DNA from: Actinomycetota bacterium
Lineage (GTDB): Bacteria > Actinomycetota > Acidimicrobiia > Acidimicrobiales > RAAP-2
Length of the DNA: 64,000 nucleotides
Assembly (NCBI GenBank): GCA_029850535.1
Contig: JARCRU010000029.1
Location: 1-64,000 of the forward strand
Direction of reading: 5' to 3'
A model generated the notes under the pieces. It saw only the letters and a program-made list of their open reading frames with translations, had not been told where the DNA came from and did not search any database. The position numbers were made by a program, and so were the translations under genes. This document shows positions 36,375 through 44,894 of the stretch, one piece after another. Within the stretch, counting starts at the first letter, position 1. Every line of letters starts with the position of its first letter.

Positions 36375-37651
36375 TCGGGGCCGTCTGGACCGGGACGGAC
36401 AGCGCCCTCGCCTCGACGGTCGTAGTGCTGTTGTTGCTCTCGGGTTTCTTCGCCATGGCCGAGACGTCACTGGTGCGAATGAACAAGAGCCGGGCGCGCT
36501 CGTTGAAGGAGCAGTCCCGGCGCGGCTCCTCGGCCCTCGTCGCGCTGGCCGAGGCTCCGGAGAAATTCCTCAACCCCCTGCTTCTGCTCGTCCTGATCTG
36601 TCAACTGGTCTCGGCCACCATGGTGGGCGTGCTGGCGTCGCGACTCTTCGGCGCGGCGGGACTGTTGATCTCGACGGTCGGTGAGGTCGTCGTCATCTTC
36701 GTCATCTTCGAGGCGATCCCGAAGAACTTCGCCGTGCAGCACCCGGACTCCTCGGCCCTGGCGACCGCGCCGGTGGTGGCGGCGCTGCTCAACTTCTGGC
36801 CCATCAAGTGGTTGTCCAAACTGCTCCTCTCGGTCGCCCAGGGCGTCATTCGCCTGTTCTTCGGCGGCGGCACCGGCGTGACGCGCATGACCGAGGACGA
36901 GGTGCTCGCGATGGCTGACGTCGCCCACGAGGACGAGGCGATCGAGAGTGACGAGCGCAACTTCATTCGCAGCGTCATTGAATTCGGCGACACGATCGTG
37001 CGCGAGGTGATGGTGCCGCGCATCGACATGGTCGACGTCGCCGCGCAGTCGAGCGTGCGCTCGGCACTCGAGACCGCCATCGAGACGGGCCGTTCACGCC
37101 TACCCGTGCTGGGCGAGAGCGTGGACGACGTGGTGGGCATCGTCAACCTGCGCCACCTGGCCGGACTGGTGGCCGACGGCAAGGGCGAGGAGATGGTGCG
37201 CGATCACATGGGCGAGGCGTCCTTCGTGCCCGAGACCAAGCGGGTGGCCTCGTTGCTCACCCAAATCCGCCAGGGCACCAGCCACCTCTTCGTGGTGGTC
37301 GACGAATACGGCGGCACGGCGGGTCTGGTGACCCTGGAGGACATCCTCGAAGAACTCGTGGGCGAGATCACCGACGAGTCCGACCTGCCCCAGGACGACG
37401 ACGTCGAGATGATTGAGGGCACCGGCCTCGTGGTGAGCGGGCGACTCAATATCGACGACGTGAACAACGAGTACGAACTGGACCTGCCCAAGGACGGCTG
37501 GGATACCGTGGGCGGTCTGGTGCTGGACCTCGCCGGCGGCGTACCCGCCCAGGGCGACGTGTTCGAAGTCGACGACTACGCGCTGACCGTCGTGCGCATG
37601 GACGGACGACGGATCGAAGAAGTTCTCATCGAGAAGTTAGGTGACCAATGA
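36371..37651 (+). CDS. Hemolysin C/CorC family protein (DUF21-CBS)
   Basis: 426 residues. N-terminal DUF21/CNNM membrane domain with three to four helices ([21 protein letters not shown] at the start), then a CBS pair ([51 protein letters not shown]) and a C-terminal CorC/HlyC transporter-associated domain. Such proteins are implicated in magnesium or cobalt efflux; the hemolysin name is historical. I chose GTG 36371, which overlaps the ybeY stop; the frame upstream only shadows ybeY. Its stop overlaps era by 4 nt. A gene of this type is regularly found between ybeY and era. Confidence 0.92.
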   Translation: MIGAVWTGTDSALASTVVVLLLLSGFFAMAETSLVRMNKSRARSLKEQSRRGSSALVALAEAPEKFLNPLLLLVLICQLVSATMVGVLASRLFGAAGLLISTVGEVVVIFVIFEAIPKNFAVQHPDSSALATAPVVAALLNFWPIKWLSKLLLSVAQGVIRLFFGGGTGVTRMTEDEVLAMADVAHEDEAIESDERNFIRSVIEFGDTIVREVMVPRIDMVDVAAQSSVRSALETAIETGRSRLPVLGESVDDVVGIVNLRHLAGLVADGKGEEMVRDHMGEASFVPETKRVASLLTQIRQGTSHLFVVVDEYGGTAGLVTLEDILEELVGEITDESDLPQDDDVEMIEGTGLVVSGRLNIDDVNNEYELDLPKDGWDTVGGLVLDLAGGVPAQGDVFEVDDYALTVVRMDGRRIEEVLIEKLGDQ

Positions 37652-38553
37652 CCCGTTCCGGATTCTGCGCCATCATCGGGCGACCCAACGTGGGCAAGTC
37701 CACGTTGGTGAACCAGGTGGTGGGCACCAAGGTGACCATCACCTCGGCCAGTCCCAACACCACGCGCAACGCCATCCGCGGCATCCTCACCGAGGGGGGG
37801 GTGCAGGTGGTCTTCGTCGACACCCCGGGCATCCACCGTCCCAAGACCGGACTGGGCAATCGACTCAACGAGACCGCTCGCGCCTCGGTGGACGGCGTCG
37901 ACGTGATCATGGCCGTGGTCGAAGCCGGCAAGGCCATCGGGCCCGGCGATCGCAACGTGATCGCCACGATGCTCGACAAGTGTCGCCACCGCGACGGGCC
38001 CCAGGGCGTGGTCGTCGTGAACAAAATGGACAAGACCGGGCGCGACGCCATCGCCGCGCAGTTGATGGCCGCGCACGAGGCCGTCACGCTCATCGCCGAA
38101 GAGAAGTCCATGGCCGACGCCGCCACGCGCGTGGAGTACTTTCCGGTGTCGGCCAAGTCCGGCGCGGGCACTGAGGAACTAATCGCCTTCGTGCGAGCGC
38201 AGATGCCCGAGGGCGAATACCTGTTCCCCGAGGACGAGGTCTCCGACGTGCCCGAGGCCATGTGGGTGGCGGAACTGGTGCGCGAACAACTCGTGCGCAA
38301 GACCAAGCAGGAGCTGCCCCACAGCATCCATTGCCGGGTCATCGAGTTCGAGTGGCCCCACATCCTGGTCGAGATCCTCGTCGAGCGCGAGTCGCAAAAG
38401 GGCATGGTCATCGGCAAGGGTGGACAACTCTTGAAGGACGTCGGCATCGCCGCGCGTCGTCAACTCCCCGAGGGATGTTTCCTCGAGCTCAAGGTCTCGG
38501 TCGAGCCGGGTTGGCAGAAGCGCGACGACGTGATGGACCGCTTCGGTCTCTAG
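37648..38553 (+). CDS. era: GTPase Era
   Basis: 301 residues, usual length. G1 GRPNVGKS at 11-18, G3 DTPGIHRPK, G4 NKMD, G5 SAKSG, then the C-terminal KH domain with KGMVIGKGGQLLKDVGIAARRQL. Binds 16S rRNA and acts in 30S assembly. Last gene of the chain that begins at hrcA, with only one intergenic gap longer than a few bases. Its TAG stop shares three bases with the stop codon of the convergent TauE/SafE gene (CTAG). Confidence 0.97.
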   Translation: MTRSGFCAIIGRPNVGKSTLVNQVVGTKVTITSASPNTTRNAIRGILTEGGVQVVFVDTPGIHRPKTGLGNRLNETARASVDGVDVIMAVVEAGKAIGPGDRNVIATMLDKCRHRDGPQGVVVVNKMDKTGRDAIAAQLMAAHEAVTLIAEEKSMADAATRVEYFPVSAKSGAGTEELIAFVRAQMPEGEYLFPEDEVSDVPEAMWVAELVREQLVRKTKQELPHSIHCRVIEFEWPHILVEILVERESQKGMVIGKGGQLLKDVGIAARRQLPEGCFLELKVSVEPGWQKRDDVMDRFGL

Positions 38554-39467
38554 CCCGGCACCACGACGCCCGGGGCGACCCCGGCGTCGGGTCCCGCCAG
38601 GGTCGTCGCTACGTCGCGGGCGGCGACCTTGCTCGAACGTAGCGCGATGAACGTCGCGACGACGAGCACCACCACGGCGGCCACGACCAGCGCGTCGTCG
38701 GGAACGTCGACGTACTTGAGGCCACTCAGCAGCGCCAGTCCCCCGAGGTAGGGGCGCAGCGCCCGGGTGAAGGAGCGCGCCGAGAGCAGCGAACCCAGCA
38801 CCACCGCCGGCACCGAGCCCACGATGATCGACGCGGTGAGCGCGAACTGGACGTGGCCGAAGAGCAGCGTCCCGATGGTCGCGGCGCCGGTGAGGGGGAT
38901 CGACTGGGCGAGGTCGGTGCCGACGAGTTGGTCGGTGCGCAGGTGGGGATAGATGAGCAGGAGCATGACGATGATGAGCGAGCCCGCGCCCACCGAGGTG
39001 AGGCCCACCATGAGGCCGCCGAAGGCCCCCACCGCGACGATCAACGTGCGATTGATCCGCAGCGCCCCCTCGGCCACCTCCCGGGTGGGGAAGAAGGCGC
39101 GCGTGATCATCGCCGCGGCCCCCACCAACAGCGCCACGCCCAAGACCACTCGCAGGTGGTGCTCGGCGACCGGGGTCGATCCAAAGAGGTGCATCACGTA
39201 CGTCCCCACAATCGCCGCCGGCACCGACCCGTAGCAGAGGTAACGCACCAGGCGCGGCTGGATGGTCTTGTGGTGCCAGTGGACCGCGACGCCCAAGGGC
39301 TTCATGAAGAGCGCCGCGATGAGGTCCGAGGAGATCGCCGCCGAGGGTGCGACGCCGAAGAGCAGGACCAGCATCGGCGTCATGAGGGCGCCGCCGCCCA
39401 TGCCGGTGAGTCCGACGAGAAAGCCCACGACGACGCTGCCGAGGACGAGGGCGAAGTTCAAGTGCAC
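38550..39467 (-). CDS. TauE/SafE (TSUP) family membrane transporter
   Basis: 305 residues with about eight membrane helices in two repeated halves, each opening with the family's glycine motif: VVVGFLVGLTGMGGGALMTPMLV near residue 12 and VGAFGGLMVGLTSVGAGSLIIVML near 147. TSUP proteins export sulfite, sulfoacetate or related anions or import sulfur compounds; the substrate here is unknown. The start is GTG 39467 with GAGG about 9 nt upstream. The roughly 70-nt leader carries two overlapping inverted repeats. No sulfur gene is adjacent. Confidence 0.88.
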   Translation of the reverse strand: MHLNFALVLGSVVVGFLVGLTGMGGGALMTPMLVLLFGVAPSAAISSDLIAALFMKPLGVAVHWHHKTIQPRLVRYLCYGSVPAAIVGTYVMHLFGSTPVAEHHLRVVLGVALLVGAAAMITRAFFPTREVAEGALRINRTLIVAVGAFGGLMVGLTSVGAGSLIIVMLLLIYPHLRTDQLVGTDLAQSIPLTGAATIGTLLFGHVQFALTASIIVGSVPAVVLGSLLSARSFTRALRPYLGGLALLSGLKYVDVPDDALVVAAVVVLVVATFIALRSSKVAARDVATTLAGPDAGVAPGVVVPG

Positions 39468-39490
39468 GCGCGATACCTCACTGGCGGTAC

Positions 39491-39538
39491 TTCACTAGAA
39501 GGGGGGAACTCTAACTATTATTACTAGTGAAATAATAG
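39491..39538 (-). promoter_or_regulatory. Overlapping inverted repeats in the leader of the TSUP gene
   Basis: Pair one: TTCACTAG (39491-39498) with CTAGTGAA (39524-39531). Pair two: CTATTATT (39515-39522) with AATAATAG (39531-39538), enclosing the right arm of pair one. All arms are perfect 8-mers and the DNA is very AT-rich for this genome. The two hairpins cannot form together. An operator, a terminator for the upstream helicase gene, or an attenuator are all possible. Confidence 0.5.
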
Positions 39539-39542
39539 CAGA

Positions 39543-41531
39543 TTAGGGTTCTCGCGCGACGTCGGGGATATCGGCTCGCAGCGCGCGCAGGAAATCCGTG
39601 ACCTCACCCTGGTCGCGGGTGCGCCTCATCGCAGGGAGCTTCTTGAACAGGAGCGACTTGTAGCGCGCTTCGGCCAGGCGCGTGTCGAGCACCGCCACGA
39701 CCCCGCGGTCGCTACGGTTGCGGATCAGTCGGCCGACGCCCTGGGCGAGGAGCATCGTCGCGCGCGGCAGGTCGACGTCGAAGAACGGATTGCTCGATCG
39801 CTCCTGGCGGGCCTTGAGGAGCGGGTCGTTGGGCACGCTGAAGGGCAGGCGGTCGATGGTGACCAACGACAACGAGTGTCCCGGGACGTCGATGCCCTGC
39901 CAGAAACTCGTCACCGCGAACAGACTCGCCTCGGCGGAGTCGCGAAAGAGCTCGATGATGCGCTGACGTGACAGGGTGCCCTGCACCAACACCGTGGTCT
40001 CGATGCGCTCCTCGACGGCCTCGGCGACGCGATTCATCACCGCGCGGTTCGTGAAGAGCGCGAGGGTGCGCCCGCCGGCGGCGGTGATGAGGGTGACGAG
40101 TTCGTCGATGATGGCTCGCTCGGCCCCGCTCTCGTTGCGCCCGGGAAAGCCCGCGGGCACGTAGAGCAGCGAGTTGTGCGCGTAGTCGAAGGGACTGGCG
40201 AAGTTCTCGATACGCACGTCGTCCAGACCCAGTTGCGACGGCAGGCTGTCGGGGATGGTGGCACTGGTGAGCACCGCCGTGACGTCGCCCCAGAGTTCGT
40301 CGTGCAGGCGCGGACCGACGTCGACCAGGTTGATCTCGAGGTCGACCTCCTTGTCGCGGCGCGCCAGGTACAAGATCTCGCCCTTGGCCGGGTGCGCCAC
40401 GCGCGCCAGGTCGTTGCTGAGGTGCACGCCGGGACCCAGCGTGCGGATCTTGCGCGCCTCGTCCTCGGCCCCGGAGGTCTGGACCGAGCGGATCGCCTCG
40501 ATCAGCCGAGTCACCAGCGCGCTCGCGGTCTCGACCTCACGCTGGGCGTCGGGGCCGAGTCCGGTGAGTTCCTGGGTGTCGTACTGGATTTCGAGGATCG
40601 TCGCCAGGCGATCGGCGCTGGCGCTCAGGTCCGTCGCGGACTCGGCGAACTGGGGGCCGACGAGAGGTTTCGCGACTTGGGCGAAGGCGCGTAGGCGTCC
40701 GGCATTGAGCGAGGTGCCCAGCAGCGAGGCGAAGATGTCGAGCACCTCGTGGGCCTCGTCGAAGACGACGTAGTCGTGCGCGGGCAGCAGCATGGAACCC
40801 GACGCCAGGTGGGCGGCGTAGAGGTGGGTATTGACGATGACGATGTTGCTCTCGGCGGCGCGGTCCTTGGCGAGTTCGTGGAAACAATTGTGGCCCTGGG
40901 GGCACTGCGCGCGGCCCAGGCATTCCTGGGGAGTCACCGAGAGTCCGCGCCAGGCGCGCGGGTCGATCTCGAAGCTGAGCTCGTCGCGGTCGCCGGTCGC
41001 GGTCTCGTCGGCCCAACGAAGGACCCGCCTCATCTGGTCGGCCACGCCCTTGGGCACGCTGGTGCCATCATCGAAGCTCAGTTGGCCGCCGGCGTTGGCC
41101 TGGGCCCGGTTGCGGCACAGGTAGTTGTTCTTGCCCTTCAACACCGCGACCTTGGTGCGCGCCGCCACCGCCGCCACCGTGGGCGCGTCCTTGGAGGCCA
41201 GCTGGTCCTGGAGGTTCTTGGTGGCCGTCGCGATCACCACGCGATGTCCGCTCATCGCCGCGGGAATCAGGTAGGCGAGCGACTTGCCGACTCCCGTGCC
41301 CGCCTCGATGACCGCGTGTTCGTGGCGCGAGAAGGCCCGGGCGACGGCCGCGACCATCTGGCGCTGGCCCTCGCGGCTCTCACCGCCACCGGGGAGGTGT
41401 TCGGTGATCTGGTCGAGCAGGGCGAGCGCCCGGTCGACGTCGATGTCGACGAGGTCCTCGCCGAGCTGGATGCCGGACTCGGAGTCCGCCTCGAGGTCGG
41501 GCGACTCGTCGTCGGGGTCAAAGCTTTTCAC
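39543..41531 (-). CDS. DinG-family ATP-dependent DNA helicase
   Basis: 662-residue superfamily 2 helicase of the XPD/DinG type. Walker A EAGTGVGKS at 76-84, motif Ia ATATKNLQDQ, DEAH box at 258-261. Four cysteines in the iron-sulfur region (C139, C204, C210, C216) fit a 4Fe-4S cluster. Motif VI is in LLAQGVGRLIRNRSDRGVVAVLDTR near the C-terminus. It likely unwinds DNA with 5' overhangs or R-loops in repair. The first 30 residues are acidic and not conserved. The start is GTG 41531, divergent from uppS, with a palindrome in the 89-nt gap. Confidence 0.93.
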   Translation of the reverse strand: MKSFDPDDESPDLEADSESGIQLGEDLVDIDVDRALALLDQITEHLPGGGESREGQRQMVAAVARAFSRHEHAVIEAGTGVGKSLAYLIPAAMSGHRVVIATATKNLQDQLASKDAPTVAAVAARTKVAVLKGKNNYLCRNRAQANAGGQLSFDDGTSVPKGVADQMRRVLRWADETATGDRDELSFEIDPRAWRGLSVTPQECLGRAQCPQGHNCFHELAKDRAAESNIVIVNTHLYAAHLASGSMLLPAHDYVVFDEAHEVLDIFASLLGTSLNAGRLRAFAQVAKPLVGPQFAESATDLSASADRLATILEIQYDTQELTGLGPDAQREVETASALVTRLIEAIRSVQTSGAEDEARKIRTLGPGVHLSNDLARVAHPAKGEILYLARRDKEVDLEINLVDVGPRLHDELWGDVTAVLTSATIPDSLPSQLGLDDVRIENFASPFDYAHNSLLYVPAGFPGRNESGAERAIIDELVTLITAAGGRTLALFTNRAVMNRVAEAVEERIETTVLVQGTLSRQRIIELFRDSAEASLFAVTSFWQGIDVPGHSLSLVTIDRLPFSVPNDPLLKARQERSSNPFFDVDLPRATMLLAQGVGRLIRNRSDRGVVAVLDTRLAEARYKSLLFKKLPAMRRTRDQGEVTDFLRALRADIPDVAREP

Positions 41532-41602
41532 GTGTCGACGTTAATTGGCGCGGGCGTGGCGTAGTTAAAGCCTGGTTAAAGCGTCGCCGACTTCTTATCT
41601 TC

Positions 41603-41617
41603 ACGAACTAAGTTCGT
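41603..41617. promoter_or_regulatory. Palindrome between dinG-like gene and uppS
   Basis: ACGAAC-TAA-GTTCGT is a perfect 6-bp-arm palindrome ending 3 nt before the uppS GTG. It resembles the Gram-positive LexA box (CGAAC-N4-GTTCG) but has a 3-nt rather than 4-nt centre. A direct repeat GTTAAAGC-CTG-GTTAAAGC lies between it and the helicase start. Confidence 0.4.
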
Positions 41618-41620
41618 TCT

Positions 41621-42361
41621 GTGCCCGACCCTCGTCCTACGCCGATTCCCGCGAATTTGGACATGCGATCGATCCCTCACCACGTGGGGGTCGTCATGGA
41701 CGGCAACGGCCGCTGGGCCACGCGCCGGGGTTTGCCGCGCACCGAGGGCCACGGGGCGGGCGAGAAGGCCCTGGTGGATACGGCCTACGGGGCCCTGGCC
41801 CTGGGCGTACGGGCCCTGACGGTCTACGCCTTCTCCACCGAGAATTGGCGCCGACCCGTCGACGAGGTGCGTTACCTGATGAATTTCAATCGCGGACTCC
41901 TCGAACGGCGCCAGCACGAGTTGCACACCGAGGGCGTGCGCATCACCTTCTCCGGTCGCCGCGACTGGCGCGTGCCGCGCGGGGTGCTCTCTCGCATGGA
42001 CGAAGCCGCCGAACTCACCCGGCACAACAAGGTCATGACGCTCAACATCGCCTTCAACTACGGGGGGCGCGCTGAGATCGTCGACGCCGTCAAGCGTCTG
42101 ATCGAGGAGGGCGTGTCGGCCACGAAGGTGGACGAGAAGGCCATCCGCGAACGTCTCTACCACCCCGAACTACCCGATCCCGACCTGGTGGTACGGACCT
42201 CGGGGGAGTTTCGCACCTCCAATTTCCTCCTGTGGGAGATGGCCTACTCCGAACTCGTCTTCACCGACGTGCTCTGGCCGGACTTTCGTCGCGAGGACCT
42301 CTACGCGGCGATCGCGCAGTACCAGCAGCGCGAGCGCCGCTTCGGGGGCGTGGATTCGTGA
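41621..42361 (+). CDS. uppS: Isoprenyl transferase (undecaprenyl diphosphate synthase family)
   Basis: 246-residue cis-prenyltransferase that makes the lipid carrier for cell-wall precursors. Signature MDGNGRWA at 26-33 with catalytic Asp27, GHGAGEKALVD, YAFSTENWRRP, NIAFNYGGRAEI and the C-terminal DPDLVVRTSGEFRTSNFLLWEMAYSELVFTDVLWPDF. Product chain length cannot be read from sequence. The start is GTG 41621 at the edge of a palindrome. It overlaps the following small gene by 4 nt. Confidence 0.95.
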   Translation: MPDPRPTPIPANLDMRSIPHHVGVVMDGNGRWATRRGLPRTEGHGAGEKALVDTAYGALALGVRALTVYAFSTENWRRPVDEVRYLMNFNRGLLERRQHELHTEGVRITFSGRRDWRVPRGVLSRMDEAAELTRHNKVMTLNIAFNYGGRAEIVDAVKRLIEEGVSATKVDEKAIRERLYHPELPDPDLVVRTSGEFRTSNFLLWEMAYSELVFTDVLWPDFRREDLYAAIAQYQQRERRFGGVDS

Positions 42362-42639
42362 GGTTCACCAGGGCGACGGCCGTGGTCGTCGTGGCGATCT
42401 ACGTCTTCTTGTGGGTGCTCGCGCTCAACGGCGCCTCGAACATGGTCCCCCTGCTCGCGGTCCCACTGGTGCTGGCGGTACTGGTGGCCTTCGGGGTGTG
42501 GCTCAATCGCTTCATGGGCATCACGCCGCGTCAACAGCACTTTGAGCCCCGACGCGGCGACGCCTCGTCGGCCCCGGCGGCGCCGAGCGCGCCCACCGAG
42601 ACGGGCGGCGATCAGGGTGCGACACCACCGGCCCCGTGA
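42358..42639 (+). CDS. Small membrane protein between uppS and recO
   Basis: 93 residues with two predicted membrane helices (about 8-24, AVVVVAIYVFLWVLALN, and 29-47, MVPLLAVPLVLAVLVAFGVW), then a hydrophilic tail rich in Pro, Ala and Thr (SSAPAAPSAPTE). I recognise no family. It is a genuine gene: it overlaps uppS by GTGA at its start and recO by 4 nt at its end, and its hydrophobic pattern is coherent. The frame continues upstream only as shadow of uppS. Confidence 0.7.
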   Translation: MRFTRATAVVVVAIYVFLWVLALNGASNMVPLLAVPLVLAVLVAFGVWLNRFMGITPRQQHFEPRRGDASSAPAAPSAPTETGGDQGATPPAP

Positions 42640-43400
42640 GCGCGACACCCAAGGAGCTGGCCGATGAGGCCGTCGTGCTGCGGACCTATAAGTCGGGCGA
42701 ATCCGACCGGGTCGTCGTCTTGTGGACGCGACACCACGGCAAGTTGCGCGCCCTCGCCAAGGGGGTGAGAAAGACGTCGAGTCGCATGGGCGGATCACTC
42801 GAGCCCATGGGGCACGTCAAGGTCGATCTCATCAAGGGGCGCGGTGAACTCTTCATCACCAAGAACGTCGCGCACCTCGAGCGCATGTCCAACTTGCGCA
42901 GCGACTACCAGCGCATCGCGGCGGGACTGGCCGTGGTCGAGGTCATCGACGCCATCCCCACTGACGAGTCCGCCGACGAGGGTATCTTCGAGATGTTGGT
43001 GCGGGTGCTGCGCACCCTGGACAACACTGACTTTCACCCCGAACTCGTCGCCGCGTCCTTCTTCTTCAAACTCCTGGCCTACGACGGCTCCGAGCCGGTG
43101 GTGGACCACTGCGTCACTTGTGCGTCGCCGGGCCCCCTCGTGGCCTTCAACGCCGAGGTGGGCGGGACGCTCTGCGTGAACTGCCGATCGGGCAGCGCCC
43201 TCAGCGCCGACGCACTGATGCTCATTCGCCGCATCCTCGGCGGCGATCTCGCCAGCGTCCTGCGCGAGGACGCTCCACCGGGATCGGGCGAGGTGATGTC
43301 GCTCTCGCACGACGCGATTGAGGCCCACTTCGGCAAACGCCTCACGGTGTCGCGTTCGACCGCACCCCTGGCGCCGCTGCGCACCCCACCGTTGCCCTGA
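42636..43400 (+). CDS. recO: DNA repair protein RecO
   Basis: 254 residues. N-terminal OB fold (DEAVVLRTYKSGESDRVVVLWTRHHGKLRALAKGVRKTSSRMGG), helical middle part, and a zinc-finger-like C-terminal segment with CVTC and CVNC. It loads RecA with RecR at gaps and anneals single strands in recombinational repair. The start is GTG 42636 overlapping the small membrane protein gene. Proximity of era, recO and uppS is standard in actinobacteria; here uppS precedes recO. Confidence 0.93.
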   Translation: MSATPKELADEAVVLRTYKSGESDRVVVLWTRHHGKLRALAKGVRKTSSRMGGSLEPMGHVKVDLIKGRGELFITKNVAHLERMSNLRSDYQRIAAGLAVVEVIDAIPTDESADEGIFEMLVRVLRTLDNTDFHPELVAASFFFKLLAYDGSEPVVDHCVTCASPGPLVAFNAEVGGTLCVNCRSGSALSADALMLIRRILGGDLASVLREDAPPGSGEVMSLSHDAIEAHFGKRLTVSRSTAPLAPLRTPPLP

Positions 43401-43487
43401 CGCGATACCCCAGCGCCGGGGGGCGCCGTGTGCGAGCCACGAGGGTCCGTGGCGGCCACCTCGCGCCCAGGTGGGAGACTGGTGGGC

Positions 43488-44267
43488 ATGAGACGAATGA
43501 TCCCCCACTTCCTGCTGGCCGCGATGAGCGCGCTGGCGATCCTCGCGCTGGTGCTCAGCGTGGGCTCGGCGCAGAGGATCTCGTCCTTCGCCACGCCCGC
43601 ACCCGGTGAGGCGAACGTCGTCGCGAGCTTTCACGCCGTGGTGCAGCGTTCGCTCAACGCGTCGAGCTTCACCGTCGATCACGCGCTTAACTACCAGGCA
43701 CCCGACCGCACCGCCACCATCGCCACCGGCGCCGCGGCGGTGGCGGCGCCCCAGAGGGTGATTGGCCAGCGCGTGTATCTCATGTTGGGCATCGACGCCC
43801 GGGGCGTCGCGCAGTGGGGAACGGGAGCGCTGAGTCACCAGGCCGACCAGTTCTACGGTCCCACTCGCGCCACCCAGGAGTTCTCCATGCTGCTCGGCGA
43901 CAACAGCGTCGTGCGCGCGGGCACCGGCTACATCGTGAAACAAGTGGTGCCCGCCGACTACATCTCCTCGGGCAATCCGGGTCAGTTGCTGATCACCTAC
44001 ACGCTCACCGTCGCCGGGGGATACGTCACGGGAGTGACGGCGCTGCTGCACGGCTGGGTGACGATCCCCGTCCAGAACCAGGCCGGTCACCTCACCTGGA
44101 CGCGCGTGAACGGTTACCAGTCGCCCGAGAGCACCTACACCGACTACGGCACCGTGGCGCGCATCGTCGCGCCGCCCTCGGCGCAGACCTCGCCCCTGAC
44201 CCTCTGCTCCGACGGCACGTACGCGCTGGTGCACCAGGGCCACGGCGTGTGCTCGATCTACGGCTAG
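43488..44267 (+). CDS. Exported or membrane-anchored hypothetical protein
   Basis: 259 residues; no family recognised. One strong N-terminal hydrophobic segment (about 6-27: HFLLAAMSALAILALVLSVGSA) acts as signal peptide or anchor; the rest is soluble and Thr/Val-rich, probably beta. Two cysteines close to the end (LCSDGTYALVHQGHGVCSIYG) may form a disulfide outside the cell. I chose ATG 43488 because the preceding 20 residues in the frame are hydrophilic and precede a normal signal; GTG 43482 is an alternative. Stands alone after recO. Confidence 0.65.
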   Translation: MRRMIPHFLLAAMSALAILALVLSVGSAQRISSFATPAPGEANVVASFHAVVQRSLNASSFTVDHALNYQAPDRTATIATGAAAVAAPQRVIGQRVYLMLGIDARGVAQWGTGALSHQADQFYGPTRATQEFSMLLGDNSVVRAGTGYIVKQVVPADYISSGNPGQLLITYTLTVAGGYVTGVTALLHGWVTIPVQNQAGHLTWTRVNGYQSPESTYTDYGTVARIVAPPSAQTSPLTLCSDGTYALVHQGHGVCSIYG

Positions 44268-44398
44268 GCGCGATTTCGCCCATCGTGGGCACAACGCCGC
44301 GCCGCCTGATAGAACGGGCTCTGTCGTCACATGAGTGATGGCGTGCTGCACGCAGTCGACAGTCAGTCGCTGGCGACTCGCCCGACCAAGGGAATGCG

Positions 44399-44839
44399 AT
44401 GTCTGGAGCCATGCATGTAGTCACACGGGCACGAATGCTCGTCGTGAGTTCGCTCGTCGCGGGAGCCCTCCTGGTCCCACTGGGCGTGTCGACGCCACCA
44501 GCGGGCGCCCTTCCCAATGCGGCCTTCTGTAGGGCCGTCTTCTCCTGGGCCACGCACCCGATCCCGGGACCGAGCGTGGTGAGCGTCGCGAACTATCACT
44601 CGTGGGTCAAGGCGACACTGCCCTACTACGAGAGGATGGAGGCGAACGCACCCAACGCCACGACCAAGCAGATTCTCGGATTTGTTGTCACCGTCTTGAA
44701 GCAGTACGCGAATTCGACCAGCCTGAACAAGCTCGTGGTCTACGAGAAGCTCCACCACGCGCAGCTCCAAGATGACGTCAGGGTCCTGGTCGCCTCATTC
44801 CGGACTTGCGCGACGTCGGGTGTCATCACTTTTCCGTAA
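44399..44839 (+). CDS. Small secreted hypothetical protein
   Basis: 146 residues; no family recognised. An N-terminal signal peptide (hydrophobic LVVSSLVAGALLVPLGVS, probable cleavage after AGA near residue 37) is followed by a helical domain with two cysteines, FCRAVF and FRTCATS, which could pair. ATG 44411 is an alternative start. It lies between two single-gene units and has no visible partner. GC is lower in its second half than in neighbouring genes. Confidence 0.6.
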   Translation: MSGAMHVVTRARMLVVSSLVAGALLVPLGVSTPPAGALPNAAFCRAVFSWATHPIPGPSVVSVANYHSWVKATLPYYERMEANAPNATTKQILGFVVTVLKQYANSTSLNKLVVYEKLHHAQLQDDVRVLVASFRTCATSGVITFP

Positions 44840-44882
44840 TGACGGTCGGCGGGCCCCGACCACGCTGGGGGCGCGTGACCGC

Positions 44883-44888
44883 TAGAAC
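44883..44888 (+). promoter_or_regulatory. -10 box of a probable leaderless photolyase promoter
   Basis: TAGAAC ends 6 nt before the GTG start at 44895, the same distance as for leuS, glyQS and dnaG, though the last base departs from TANNNT. Confidence 0.35.
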
Positions 44889-44894
44889 GTAGGG

